The notes under the pieces were generated by a model, which made no database searches, had not been told where the DNA came from, and saw only the letters and a program-made list of their open reading frames with translations. DNA of 64,000 nucleotides, taken from NCBI GenBank assembly GCA_025463005.1, contig JAOAPR010000112.1, forward strand, positions 1-64,000. The letters run 5' to 3'. The DNA is from Bryobacterales bacterium. GTDB taxonomy: Bacteria > Acidobacteriota > Terriglobia > Bryobacterales > Bryobacteraceae. Position numbers and translations under genes: made by a program. This document shows positions 7,360-16,186 of this stretch, piece after piece. The stretch's first letter is position 1, and the number at the start of each line of letters is the position of its first letter.

Positions 7360-10300
7360 ATGTCCAAGTTCTTCATCCGCCGTCCCATCGTTGCGATGGT
7401 GATCGCGCTGCTGACCGTAATTATCGGTGTGGTCTCCATCGCGGGCTTGCCCGTAGCCCTGTTTCCGCAGATCGCTCCCCCGGAAGTGCAGATTTCAGCC
7501 GTCTACACCGGCGCGGACGCACAGACCATCGAACAGTCCGTTGCCACTCCCATCGAACAGCAGATGAGCGGTGTGGACAACATGAACTACATGTACTCGC
7601 TGAACGCCACGGCTAAGGGCGAACTCAGGATGATTGTGGATTTCGACGTGAAGACGGATCCCAATACGGACCTGATCCTCTCCCAGATGCGTTCGACGCT
7701 CGCGTCATCGCAGCTTCCGGCTGAAGTCAACGCCTACGGCCTCACTGTGCAGAAGACGTTGACCGCGCCTCTGATGCTGCTCAGCCTGAACTCACCGAAT
7801 GGCGCCCTCGACGCCCAGTTCCTGGCTAACTACGCATACATCAACCTTAACGATCAGCTCACGCGGGTACCGGGCATTGGAAGCGTCCAGGTTTTTGGCG
7901 CCGGTCAATATGCGATGCGCTTGTGGGTCAAGCCGGATCAACTGGCCAAGCTCGGCATCACCGTGCCTGAGATCGTCAGCGCTGTCCAGGCACAAAACAC
8001 GGTGAACCCGGCTGGTCAGGTGGGCAGCGAGCCGATTCCCAAGGGTCAGGAATACACCTACTCGGTTCGTGCGCGCGGCCGACGCACGTCCCCGGAGGAG
8101 TTCGGGCAGATTGTGGTCCGTGAAACACCTGACGGTGGGATCGTGCGCGTGAAGGACGTGGCGCGCGTAGAGCTCGGCTCGCAGGATTACACCATCGCCG
8201 GCCGCTTTAACGGCAAGGCCAGCGCCATCATCGCCGTGTACCAGCTACCCGGTTCGAACGCAGTTCAGGCGGCTCAGGGCGTGAACAAACTGATGGAAGA
8301 AGCTAAGAAGCGCTTCCCCGAGGGCATGGATTACGAGGTGGCACTCGACACCACGCACGCCGTTTCGGAGGGAATCAGAGAGATCATCCAAACGCTAGCC
8401 ATCGCGATCTTGCTGGTGATCGTGGTGGTCTATATCTTCCTGCAAGGTTGGCGGGCCACGCTGATTCCCTTGCTCGCGGTGCCGGTTTCACTAATCGGCA
8501 CGTTCATATTCTTCCCGCTCTTCGGCTTTTCCATTAATACGCTATCTCTGTTCGGACTAGTTCTGGCGATCGGCCTGGTGGTGGACGACGCCATCGTCGT
8601 CGTTGAAGCCGTGGAGCGCCACATTGAGAATGGTCTGACACCCAAGGCCGCGGCCTACAAAGCAATGGAAGAGATCTCTGGTCCGGTGATCGGTATCGCG
8701 CTGGTTCTCTCCGCGGTGTTCGTGCCCACGGCGTTCATCCCCGGCATCACGGGACGCCTCTACCAGCAATTCGCGGTGACCATTGCGATCTCCGTGATCC
8801 TTTCCGCATTCAATGCACTTACGCTCAGCCCCGCCCTGGCGGCGATGCTGCTGAAGCCGAAGACGGAGAGCCGCGGGCTGTTGAGAAAGTTCTTCGATTG
8901 GTTCAACCGGGTGTTCGGGCGGGCCACCGATGGATATGTCCGCTGGTCGGGCGTGCTGATCCGAAAGAGCGGAGTAGCCTTGGTGATGCTTGTAGTATTC
9001 GGCATCGCGGCGGCATTCTTCAGCAACAAAGTCCCATCGAGCTTCCTGCCCGATGAGGATCAGGGCTACATGTACGTCAATCTTCAGTTGCCGAATGCGT
9101 CCTCATTTCAACGCACTGATGAAGTTGCGAGAAAAGTCGAGAACATCCTGGCCCAAACTCCAGGCGTCAAGTACACCACGAGTGTGGTTGGGTTCAGTTT
9201 GCTCAGCCTGGTGCGGACCAGTTACAACGCTTTTTTCTTTGTGACGCTGAAGGACTGGGGGGATCGCAAATCCCGAGAGGAGCAGTTTCAAGTTATCAAG
9301 CAGCGCCTGAATGGCGAACTGAGCAAGCTTCCGGAAGGAATTGCGTTCAATTTCTCGCCACCGGCGATCCCCGGAGTGGGCACGTCCGGTGGATTCACTT
9401 TCGTTCTCGAGGACCGGGCAGGCAATGACGTGCCGTTCCTCGCGGCCAACCTGAACAAGTTCGTCGCGGCCGCCAGCAAACGTCCCGAGATTGCCGGACT
9501 GAGTACGACCTTTCTTCCCAGCGTGCCTCAGCAGTTTGTGGATGTGGACGAAGATAAAGTCCTCAAACAAGGCGTGCCCATCAACGATGTTTACCGGACC
9601 ATCCAGACCTTCATGGGCGGGCTGTTTGTGAACTATTTCAATCGGTTTGGCCGGCAGTGGCAGGTCTACATTGAAGCCGAAGGCGAATATCGGACCAGGG
9701 CCGAAAATGTCGGGCAGTTCTACGTGCGAAATAACAAAGGTGAAATGGTGCCCCTTTCCGCGTTAACGAAATTCGAGTCGCGCCCCGGCCCCGAGTTCAC
9801 TATGCGCTTCAACATGTATCGAAGCGCCCAGCTCAACGGCAGTGCCGCGCCCGGCTACAGCTCGGCCCAGGCCATGAAGGCGCTCGAAGAGGTCTTCGAT
9901 GAAACCATGCCGCGCGAGATGGGCTACGACTACATGGCGATGTCGTTCCAGGAGAAGCAGGCACAGCAAGGCATACCGCCGGCCGTAATCTTCGGATTCT
10001 CGCTGCTCTTCGTTTTCCTGATCCTTGCTGCTCTTTATGAGAGCTGGTCTCTGCCCTTCAGTGTGCTCTTGAGCACGCCTGTGGCTATCTTCGGCGCGTT
10101 CTTCATTCTATGGCTGCGTCGCGTGATCCTGGGATGGTTCCTGCCCGCGTACCAGGTGCAGATCGAAAGCGACGTGTACTCGCAAATCGGCTTGGTGATG
10201 CTGATCGGACTGGCCGCCAAGAACGCAATTCTGATTGTCGAATTCGCCAAGGACGAATTTGAGAAGGGGAAGAATTTGGTCGACGCCGCCCTCGAAGGAG

Positions 10301-10566
10301 CCAAGCTCAGACTGCGCCCGATTCTTATGACCTCCTTCGCATTTATCCTCGGTTGCATTCCGCTGTGGACCGCTTCCGGAGCTGGTTCCGTCGCCCGCCA
10401 GATCATGGGGACGACGGTGATCGGAGGAATGTTGGCGGCGAGCGTGGTCGGCATCTTCTTCATCCCGGCAATCTTCTATGTAGTCGAGAAGCTCTCCGGC
10501 GCCGCCAAGAAAGCGCCGGACATCGTGCCGTCAGCACCAACCCCCGCCCCTGTGCAGGGGGACTAA
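7360..10566 (+). CDS. RND multidrug efflux pump, HAE1 family (AcrB type)
   Basis: A 1068-residue inner-membrane proton/drug antiporter of the usual length for HAE1 pumps. It starts MSKFFIRRPIVAMVIAL as the family does. The paired aspartates of the proton relay are in GLVLAIGLVVDDAIVVVE, and the second relay helix has GLAAKNAILIVEFAKDE. Two large periplasmic loops with porter motifs are intact. It works with the adaptor before it and the outer-membrane factor after it. Substrate cannot be predicted. Confidence 0.96.
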   Translation: MSKFFIRRPIVAMVIALLTVIIGVVSIAGLPVALFPQIAPPEVQISAVYTGADAQTIEQSVATPIEQQMSGVDNMNYMYSLNATAKGELRMIVDFDVKTDPNTDLILSQMRSTLASSQLPAEVNAYGLTVQKTLTAPLMLLSLNSPNGALDAQFLANYAYINLNDQLTRVPGIGSVQVFGAGQYAMRLWVKPDQLAKLGITVPEIVSAVQAQNTVNPAGQVGSEPIPKGQEYTYSVRARGRRTSPEEFGQIVVRETPDGGIVRVKDVARVELGSQDYTIAGRFNGKASAIIAVYQLPGSNAVQAAQGVNKLMEEAKKRFPEGMDYEVALDTTHAVSEGIREIIQTLAIAILLVIVVVYIFLQGWRATLIPLLAVPVSLIGTFIFFPLFGFSINTLSLFGLVLAIGLVVDDAIVVVEAVERHIENGLTPKAAAYKAMEEISGPVIGIALVLSAVFVPTAFIPGITGRLYQQFAVTIAISVILSAFNALTLSPALAAMLLKPKTESRGLLRKFFDWFNRVFGRATDGYVRWSGVLIRKSGVALVMLVVFGIAAAFFSNKVPSSFLPDEDQGYMYVNLQLPNASSFQRTDEVARKVENILAQTPGVKYTTSVVGFSLLSLVRTSYNAFFFVTLKDWGDRKSREEQFQVIKQRLNGELSKLPEGIAFNFSPPAIPGVGTSGGFTFVLEDRAGNDVPFLAANLNKFVAAASKRPEIAGLSTTFLPSVPQQFVDVDEDKVLKQGVPINDVYRTIQTFMGGLFVNYFNRFGRQWQVYIEAEGEYRTRAENVGQFYVRNNKGEMVPLSALTKFESRPGPEFTMRFNMYRSAQLNGSAAPGYSSAQAMKALEEVFDETMPREMGYDYMAMSFQEKQAQQGIPPAVIFGFSLLFVFLILAALYESWSLPFSVLLSTPVAIFGAFFILWLRRVILGWFLPAYQVQIESDVYSQIGLVMLIGLAAKNAILIVEFAKDEFEKGKNLVDAALEGAKLRLRPILMTSFAFILGCIPLWTASGAGSVARQIMGTTVIGGMLAASVVGIFFIPAIFYVVEKLSGAAKKAPDIVPSAPTPAPVQGD

Positions 10567-10570
10567 GACC

Positions 10571-11983
10571 ATGCAGAAATCTCCTATCGTTCCAGTTTTC
10601 ATCGCGGCCTTACTCGCCGGCTGCACTGTAGGACCGAATTATCAGCGGCCCACGATACCGGCCCCCAATAGTTTTCGCGCTCCGACGCCGACGACGACCA
10701 CCGATCCCGTATCGCTGGCCGATCTCAAATGGTTTGAGGTTTTCAAGGACCCCCAGCTGCAGGAGCTGGAGCGGACCGCTCTGGCGCAGAACTACGATTT
10801 GCGCGACGCGGTGGCTCGTGTAGAGGCGGCAAGCGCCAATCTCGGTGTCACGCGATCCAATCAGTTTCCGAACCTGGATGCCAGTGCGGACGTCTCCACG
10901 ATTCGATTCTCCCGGAATGGACAGACGCCTCTGCCGGTGGCGTTTGTACCCTCGCAGAATCGTACGTTTGGGTCAGCAACGCTCGGCTTGCTTTCGTTCG
11001 AATTGGACATCTGGGGCCGGCTGCGGCGCGCTACCGAAGCGGCTCGCGCCAATCTTCTGAGCGCGGAAGAGACCCGTAACGCCGTAATGACCACGTTGGT
11101 CAGCGAAGTGGCGAGCGCCTACTTCAGCCTGAGAGAGCTGGACTACCAGTTGGAGATTTCCCAGCGCACGTTGGCTACGCGGCGCGAATCTTTGGACCTG
11201 ATCCGGAACCGTCAGGCCGGAGGCGTAGCAACTCTGCTCGATCTGCGCCAAGGCGAGCAGCTCGTATACGTCGCGGCAGAGATCATTCCAACCCTGCAGC
11301 AAGAAATCGAGCAGACCGAAAATCAGATCAGCCTGCTGCTGGGAAAGAATCCGGGCGATATCCAGCGCGGACAAAGTCTTACTGACCAGATGCTGCCACC
11401 GGACGTGCCCCCAGGATTGCCTTCCTCTTTATTGGAACGCCGGCCCGACATTCGTGCGGCTGAGCAATCCTTGATCGCCGCTAATGCCGAGATCGGCGTC
11501 GCCAAGGCGGCCTATTTTCCGCAAATTAGCTTGTCGGGATTTCTGGGCGGGCAAGGCACCCAGCTCTCGAGGTTGTTCAGCGGGCCCAGCGCCGTCTGGA
11601 ATTTTACGCCGCAAGTGACGCAGCCTATCTTTACGGCCGGACGCCTCAAGTCAGAGGTGAGGCTCTCGCAGGCTATGCGCGATAGTGCTTTGATCCAGTA
11701 CGAGAAGATCATTCAAACTGCCTTTACCGAAGTCTCCAACGCTCTCATCGCTCATCAACGAGTCAGGGAAAGCCGGGTGCAGCAGGAACTACTGGTGGCC
11801 GCGCTGCAGGATCGGACCCGGCTGGCCTACGTCCGCTACCAAGGGGGCGTGGACACACAATTGAATGCTCTTGATGCCGATCGGGACCTGTTTCAGGCCG
11901 AATTGACGCTTTCGCAGATCAGACTCAACGAGCTGAACAGTGTGGTGCAACTCTACAAGGCGCTTGGCGGCGGCTGGCAATAG
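10571..11983 (+). CDS. Outer-membrane efflux lipoprotein (OprM/NodT family)
   Basis: A 470-residue TolC-like channel. The N-terminus MQKSPIVPVFIAALLAGC ends in a lipobox followed by TVGPNYQRP, a strong NodT/OprM-family signature. Two outer-membrane-efflux repeats follow (coiled-coil regions with LERRPDIRAAEQSLIAANAEIGVAKA). The end VQLYKALGGGW is typical. It completes the tripartite RND system and begins 4 bases after the pump stop. Confidence 0.94.
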   Translation: MQKSPIVPVFIAALLAGCTVGPNYQRPTIPAPNSFRAPTPTTTTDPVSLADLKWFEVFKDPQLQELERTALAQNYDLRDAVARVEAASANLGVTRSNQFPNLDASADVSTIRFSRNGQTPLPVAFVPSQNRTFGSATLGLLSFELDIWGRLRRATEAARANLLSAEETRNAVMTTLVSEVASAYFSLRELDYQLEISQRTLATRRESLDLIRNRQAGGVATLLDLRQGEQLVYVAAEIIPTLQQEIEQTENQISLLLGKNPGDIQRGQSLTDQMLPPDVPPGLPSSLLERRPDIRAAEQSLIAANAEIGVAKAAYFPQISLSGFLGGQGTQLSRLFSGPSAVWNFTPQVTQPIFTAGRLKSEVRLSQAMRDSALIQYEKIIQTAFTEVSNALIAHQRVRESRVQQELLVAALQDRTRLAYVRYQGGVDTQLNALDADRDLFQAELTLSQIRLNELNSVVQLYKALGGGWQ

Positions 11984-12005
11984 GATAGCCGCAGAGAATT
12001 AACCT

Positions 12006-12018
12006 CCAAACCGTTTGG
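12006..12018. repeat. Short inverted repeat between the RND operon and the reductase gene
   Basis: CCAAAC and GTTTGG around a single C. It lies 22 bases after the efflux operon and about 50 bases before the reductase start. It is short enough to be chance; a small operator is possible. Confidence 0.2.
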
Positions 12019-12070
12019 CCGCCTCCGAATGGCTCGCGACATGCACGACGTTGCGCAGCAGGAGGATGAA

Positions 12071-13090
12071 ATGAGTCTACCTAAACGCCCGCTTGGATCG
12101 AGTGGAGTCGAAATCACCACTGTTGGTTTCGGAGCATGGGCGATCGGAGGCGGCGGCTGGGCCTTTGGCTGGGGCGCGCAAGACGATGACGCCTCCCTTG
12201 CGACGATGCGGCACGCTATCGATTTGGGCATTACATGGATCGATACGGCTGCGGTTTACGGCTTAGGGCATTCGGAAGAACTTGTCGGGCGGTTCCTGCA
12301 TGAGCTCTCAGCTTCGGAGCGTCCTTTCGTTTTCACCAAATGTGGACTCGTTTGGGACGAGCACAATCCGATGGCAGAGCCCCGACGGATTCTCAAGCCT
12401 GAATCGATTCGGAAGGAATGCGATGCGTCGCTGCGCCGGCTGCGCGTGGAATGCATTGATCTTTACCAGTTTCATTGGCCGGATGAAACCGGTACTCCGG
12501 TCGAGGATTCCTGGGGAGAGATGGTTCGGCTGATCGAACGAGGCAAGATCCGACTGCCTGGAGTCTCTAACTTCAACGTACCGCTGCTTCAGCGCTGCGA
12601 GGCGGTCCGGCACGTGGATTCCTTGCAACCGCCATTCTCACTGATTCGGCGAGACACCGCTGCCCAGGAAATCCCGTGGTGCCTGGAACATAAAACTGGC
12701 GTTATCTGTTATAGCCCTATGCAATCGGGCTTGCTGACGGACAACTTTTCGGCCGATCAGGTGGCTCGATTTGCTTGGGATGATTGGCGCCGCCGCTCAC
12801 CCGAGTTCAAGGAGCCCCGGTTGAGTCGTAATCTGGCCCTGCGTGACGCGCTGCGTCCGATTGCGCAAAGGCACGGCACGACGGTATCCGCGGTCGCAGT
12901 CGCGTGGACCATCGCTTGGCCCGGAGTGACCGGAGCCATCGTCGGTGCCCGGTCGCCCAGTCAGGTGGATGGATGGATCGGCGCAGCCACGCTTGAGCTG
13001 ACCAGCGCCGACCTCGAGGAAATATCCAACGCCATTGTGCGCACCGGCGCAGGTACCGGCCCGACGGTCCGACAATTGCAGCACGCGTAG
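12071..13090 (+). CDS. Aldo/keto reductase
   Basis: A 339-residue NADPH-dependent oxidoreductase of the AKR family with all four catalytic positions: D58, Y63 (IDTAAVYG), K90 (FVFTK) and H135 (LYQFHWPDE). The C-terminal cofactor region reads GTTVSAVAVAWTIAWPGVTGAIVGARSPSQ. I chose ATG 12071 because AGGAGG precedes it by 5 bases and the family N-terminus (RPLGSSGVEITTVGFG) starts there; an upstream ATG at 12029 is in frame but has no support. Substrate unknown. Confidence 0.93.
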   Translation: MSLPKRPLGSSGVEITTVGFGAWAIGGGGWAFGWGAQDDDASLATMRHAIDLGITWIDTAAVYGLGHSEELVGRFLHELSASERPFVFTKCGLVWDEHNPMAEPRRILKPESIRKECDASLRRLRVECIDLYQFHWPDETGTPVEDSWGEMVRLIERGKIRLPGVSNFNVPLLQRCEAVRHVDSLQPPFSLIRRDTAAQEIPWCLEHKTGVICYSPMQSGLLTDNFSADQVARFAWDDWRRRSPEFKEPRLSRNLALRDALRPIAQRHGTTVSAVAVAWTIAWPGVTGAIVGARSPSQVDGWIGAATLELTSADLEEISNAIVRTGAGTGPTVRQLQHA

Positions 13091-13190
13091 TGAGTTGTCG
13101 GCGGCTAGACGGCCCGCGCCCAATAGTCGATAGAAAGGGTGAATTGGATCAAAAGGCTCAGCTGTTGCACGCGCATAAACCACCTTCGCA

Positions 13191-13206
13191 TGGCACCCTA
13201 GCTGCA
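13191..13206 (+). promoter_or_regulatory. Possible sigma-54 -24/-12 element
   Basis: TGGCAC-N5-CTGCA matches the RpoN consensus TGGCAC-N5-TTGCA with one mismatch and correct GG-to-GC spacing. It would start transcription near 13217, only about 4 bases before the ATG at 13221, which is uncomfortably close. Confidence 0.25.
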
Positions 13207-13220
13207 CCTTAGAGTTTGCC

Positions 13221-13670
13221 ATGAGTACAACAGGTCTTGAGGTCTTCGATCGGACTATACATAGAACCAATATCTGGCTCAAGGATTTGATGCAGATGTT
13301 GGATTTTGAGGACAGGCATGAAGCGTACCACGCCCTCAGGGCCGTTCTGCATTCGCTGCGTGACCGGCTCACGGTTGAGGAAGCCGCTCACTTCGCGGCG
13401 CAGTTGCCGATGCTAATCCGAGGCTTCTATTACGAGGGTTGGGATCCGACTGGCAAGCCGTTAAAGGAACGTCATAGAGACGAGTTCCTGATGCGTATTG
13501 ACGAGGAACTAAGGCCCTATGAGATCAATGCTGAAGCGGCCGCCCGAGCAGTGTTCCTGCTACTGGCGAACCGGATCAGCGAAGGAGAAATCGAAGACAT
13601 TGAGCATGTTTTGCCCAGGGAGATACGGGATTTGTGGCCGTCCAAGGTTGACCAAGGACGACCGCAATAG
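13221..13670 (+). CDS. DUF2267 family protein
   Basis: A 149-residue soluble helical protein that matches DUF2267: WLKDLMQMLDFEDRHEAY, ALRAVLHSLRDRLTVEEA, AQLPMLIRGFYYEGWDP and the C-terminal ISEGEIEDIEHVLPREIRDLWP. Function is unknown. Members often sit beside PRPP synthetase-like, phosphoribosyltransferase or universal-stress genes, as here. The next gene follows 9 bases after its stop. Confidence 0.88.
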   Translation: MSTTGLEVFDRTIHRTNIWLKDLMQMLDFEDRHEAYHALRAVLHSLRDRLTVEEAAHFAAQLPMLIRGFYYEGWDPTGKPLKERHRDEFLMRIDEELRPYEINAEAAARAVFLLLANRISEGEIEDIEHVLPREIRDLWPSKVDQGRPQ

Positions 13671-13679
13671 GCGTGACGA

Positions 13680-14633
13680 TTGCCGAGCAACAGCTTCACG
13701 ATTTTGGCAGGTACGGCCAATCCGCCCCTGGCGGCCGCGATTGCGCGGGAGTTGGGCGTAGCGCTCGGCGCATGTGCGGTCGGCCGCTTCCCCGACGGCG
13801 AGGTGATGGTACAGCTTCACGATCCAGTTCGACGCAAAGACGTCTTCCTCGTGCAGCCGACCTCGTCTCCAGTCAACGACCATCTCATGGAGCTGCTCGC
13901 CATGGCAGATGCGTGCCGGCGCGCCGCCGCTGCAAGCATCACCGCCATCGTGCCGTACTTCGGCTATGGCCGGGCGGACAAGCGGCATGGACGCCGTGAG
14001 CCAATCACGGGGCGGGTGGTTGCCGATCTCTTGCAGGTCGTGGGGATTTCGCACGTAGTCACTGTGGATCTGCACACCCCACAGATCGAAGGCTTCTTTC
14101 ATGCCCCTGTGGATAGTCTTACGGCGGTACCGATCCTTTGCGAGGCGCTGTCAGATCGAGTGTCGCCGGACTGGCTCATCGTGTCGACGGACGTCGGACG
14201 GGTACAGATGGCGGCGTGTTACGCGCAATGCCTGGGTCTACCAGTCGTCATACTACGCAAGCGGCGCAACAGCGCCTCACAAACCGAAGTAACCCACATT
14301 GTCGGAGATGTGTCGAACCGATCATGCCTCTTAGTGGACGACATCGTCTCGACGGGCGGCACGTTGGCCGAGAGCATCACAGCACTTCTCAAAGCCGGGG
14401 CTCGACCGGACATCATCATCGCGGTGACCCACGGACTATTGCTCCCGGGCGCGCGAGAGAAACTGGATCATCCTGCCGTGCGAGAAGTATTCGTCACCGA
14501 TAGCGTGGGGGTGCCCAGAGAGGGTTGGCCGGCGCTGCACGTCGTCTCGATTGCCCCTCTAATTGCAGGCGCACTGGAGAGGCTCTTGGAAACGCGCGGA
14601 GACGCGCGGCATAAGACGACGAGCCCTTCATGA
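13680..14633 (+). CDS. prs: Ribose-phosphate pyrophosphokinase (divergent PRPP synthetase)
   Basis: A 317-residue enzyme, normal length, expected to make PRPP from ribose-5-phosphate and ATP. The PRPP-binding loop is LLVDDIVSTGGTL and the metal-binding segment VTVDLHTPQIEGFF. The flexible ATP loop reads YGRADKRHGRREPIT where housekeeping enzymes have YARQDRK...REPIS, and TDVGRVQMA replaces PDVGGVKRA, so this is probably a second, specialised copy. The start is TTG at 13680, forced by the conserved N-terminus FTILAGTANP right after it; there is no good ribosome-binding site, and coupling to the DUF2267 gene is likely. Confidence 0.88.
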   Translation: MPSNSFTILAGTANPPLAAAIARELGVALGACAVGRFPDGEVMVQLHDPVRRKDVFLVQPTSSPVNDHLMELLAMADACRRAAAASITAIVPYFGYGRADKRHGRREPITGRVVADLLQVVGISHVVTVDLHTPQIEGFFHAPVDSLTAVPILCEALSDRVSPDWLIVSTDVGRVQMAACYAQCLGLPVVILRKRRNSASQTEVTHIVGDVSNRSCLLVDDIVSTGGTLAESITALLKAGARPDIIIAVTHGLLLPGAREKLDHPAVREVFVTDSVGVPREGWPALHVVSIAPLIAGALERLLETRGDARHKTTSPS

Positions 14634-14659
14634 TGTCGAATCGAAGCCGCAACCGAGCT

Positions 14660-16177
14660 TCAGCGCACTTGCGGGAATCCTAAATCCACTTTGCTGGTTC
14701 CAGGATCCGGCCAACGACTGGTGACAACCTTAGTGCGGGTATAGAACTGCACTCCTTCGGGACCGTAGATATGAAGATCGCCGAACAGTGAGGCCTTCCA
14801 GCCTCCGAAGCTGTAATAGGACACGGGAACGGGAATTGGGACGTTCACACCCACCATGCCCGCGTCCACATCGAATTGAAACTGCCGCGCTGCGCCGCCA
14901 TCGCGGGTGAAAATCGCCACGCCATTGCCGTAGGGGTTCTCGTTGATGATGCGCAGTGCCCGATCGTAGGTATCGGCCCGGACGACACTCAGTACGGGTC
15001 CGAAGATTTCATCGCGATAGCACCGCATATCGGGCTCCACGTGGTCCAGCAGGGATGTTCCCAGGAAGAAGCCGTCACGCTTGAAGGCAGGATCCTGGCG
15101 CCCGTCCACAGCTACGGTCGCGCCTTCCGAAGCCGCATTTGCAACATACGACGCCACGCGGTCGCGGTGCTCGCGTGTAATCAGCGGGCCCATCTCGTTG
15201 CCCTCTTCCATGCCTGGACCGACCTTGATCTTGGTCATCCTTTCGCGGATCGCGGCTATCAATGGATCGGCGACGCCACCCACGGCCACGACCACCGAAA
15301 TCGCCATGCAACGCTCGCCGGCCGATCCATAAGCCGCCGACACGGCGGCATCGGCCGCCATGCCGAGGTCGGCATCCGGCAACACCAGCATGTGATTCTT
15401 GGCGCCTCCCAGAGCTTGCACGCGTTTGCCGTTGCGAGTTCCCGTTTGGTAGATGGACCGCGCGACCGGAGTGGATCCGACAAAGCTTATCGCCTTCACA
15501 TCCGGATGCTCGAGGAAACGGTCGACTGCAACTTTATCGCCCTGCACCACGTTGAAGACACCGTCGGGCACGCCGGCTTTCTTCAAAAGCTCCGCCATGT
15601 ACAGACTGACAGACGGATCTTTCTCCGATGGCTTCAGGATGAAGGTGTTGCCGCACGCAATCGCGTTGGCGAACATCCACATCGGCACCATGGCGGGAAA
15701 GTTAAAGGGCGTGATGCCTACTACGACGCCGAGTGGTTGCCGGATCTGGTAGACATCGATACCGCGGCTGGCCTGCTCGGAAAATCCGCCTTTGAGGAGG
15801 TTGGGGATTCCGCAGGCGAATTCGATGTTCTCGAGGCCGCGGGCCACTTCGCCCATGGCATCCGGAACGGTCTTGCCATGCTCGGCGGTGAGCATCTCCG
15901 CGATCCTGCGGCGATTCGCGTCCACCAGCTCGCGCAGCTTGAACATCACTTCAGCGCGGCGCGAAAGGGCTGAGGCGCGCCACTCGACGAAGGCTTGCTT
16001 GGCGATCTCGACGGCCTGGTCGACCTCGGTCGCACTTGCGAACCCGACCTTGGCCTGCGCCTGGCCTGTGGCCGGGTTCCAGACGGTACCGGAACGTCCC
16101 GACTCCGATGCGACCAGCTTTCCGCCAATCCAGTGGCTTACCGTTCGTACTTGTGTGCTGACGTCCGCAATCGCCAT
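14660..16177 (-). CDS. mmsA: CoA-acylating methylmalonate/malonate-semialdehyde dehydrogenase
   Basis: A 505-residue aldehyde dehydrogenase. The catalytic cysteine is C290 (GSAGERCMA). The preceding ALGGAKNHMLVLPDAD and the N-terminal ITPFNFPAMVPMWMF are characteristic of the MmsA/IolA group, which turns methylmalonate or malonate semialdehyde plus CoA into propionyl- or acetyl-CoA and CO2. It is last in a six-gene pyrimidine operon, 9 bases behind the amidohydrolase, with GAGGTGA before its ATG. There it would oxidise malonate semialdehyde made from beta-alanine. Confidence 0.94.
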   Translation of the reverse strand: MAIADVSTQVRTVSHWIGGKLVASESGRSGTVWNPATGQAQAKVGFASATEVDQAVEIAKQAFVEWRASALSRRAEVMFKLRELVDANRRRIAEMLTAEHGKTVPDAMGEVARGLENIEFACGIPNLLKGGFSEQASRGIDVYQIRQPLGVVVGITPFNFPAMVPMWMFANAIACGNTFILKPSEKDPSVSLYMAELLKKAGVPDGVFNVVQGDKVAVDRFLEHPDVKAISFVGSTPVARSIYQTGTRNGKRVQALGGAKNHMLVLPDADLGMAADAAVSAAYGSAGERCMAISVVVAVGGVADPLIAAIRERMTKIKVGPGMEEGNEMGPLITREHRDRVASYVANAASEGATVAVDGRQDPAFKRDGFFLGTSLLDHVEPDMRCYRDEIFGPVLSVVRADTYDRALRIINENPYGNGVAIFTRDGGAARQFQFDVDAGMVGVNVPIPVPVSYYSFGGWKASLFGDLHIYGPEGVQFYTRTKVVTSRWPDPGTSKVDLGFPQVR

Positions 16178-16186
16178 ACTTTCACC

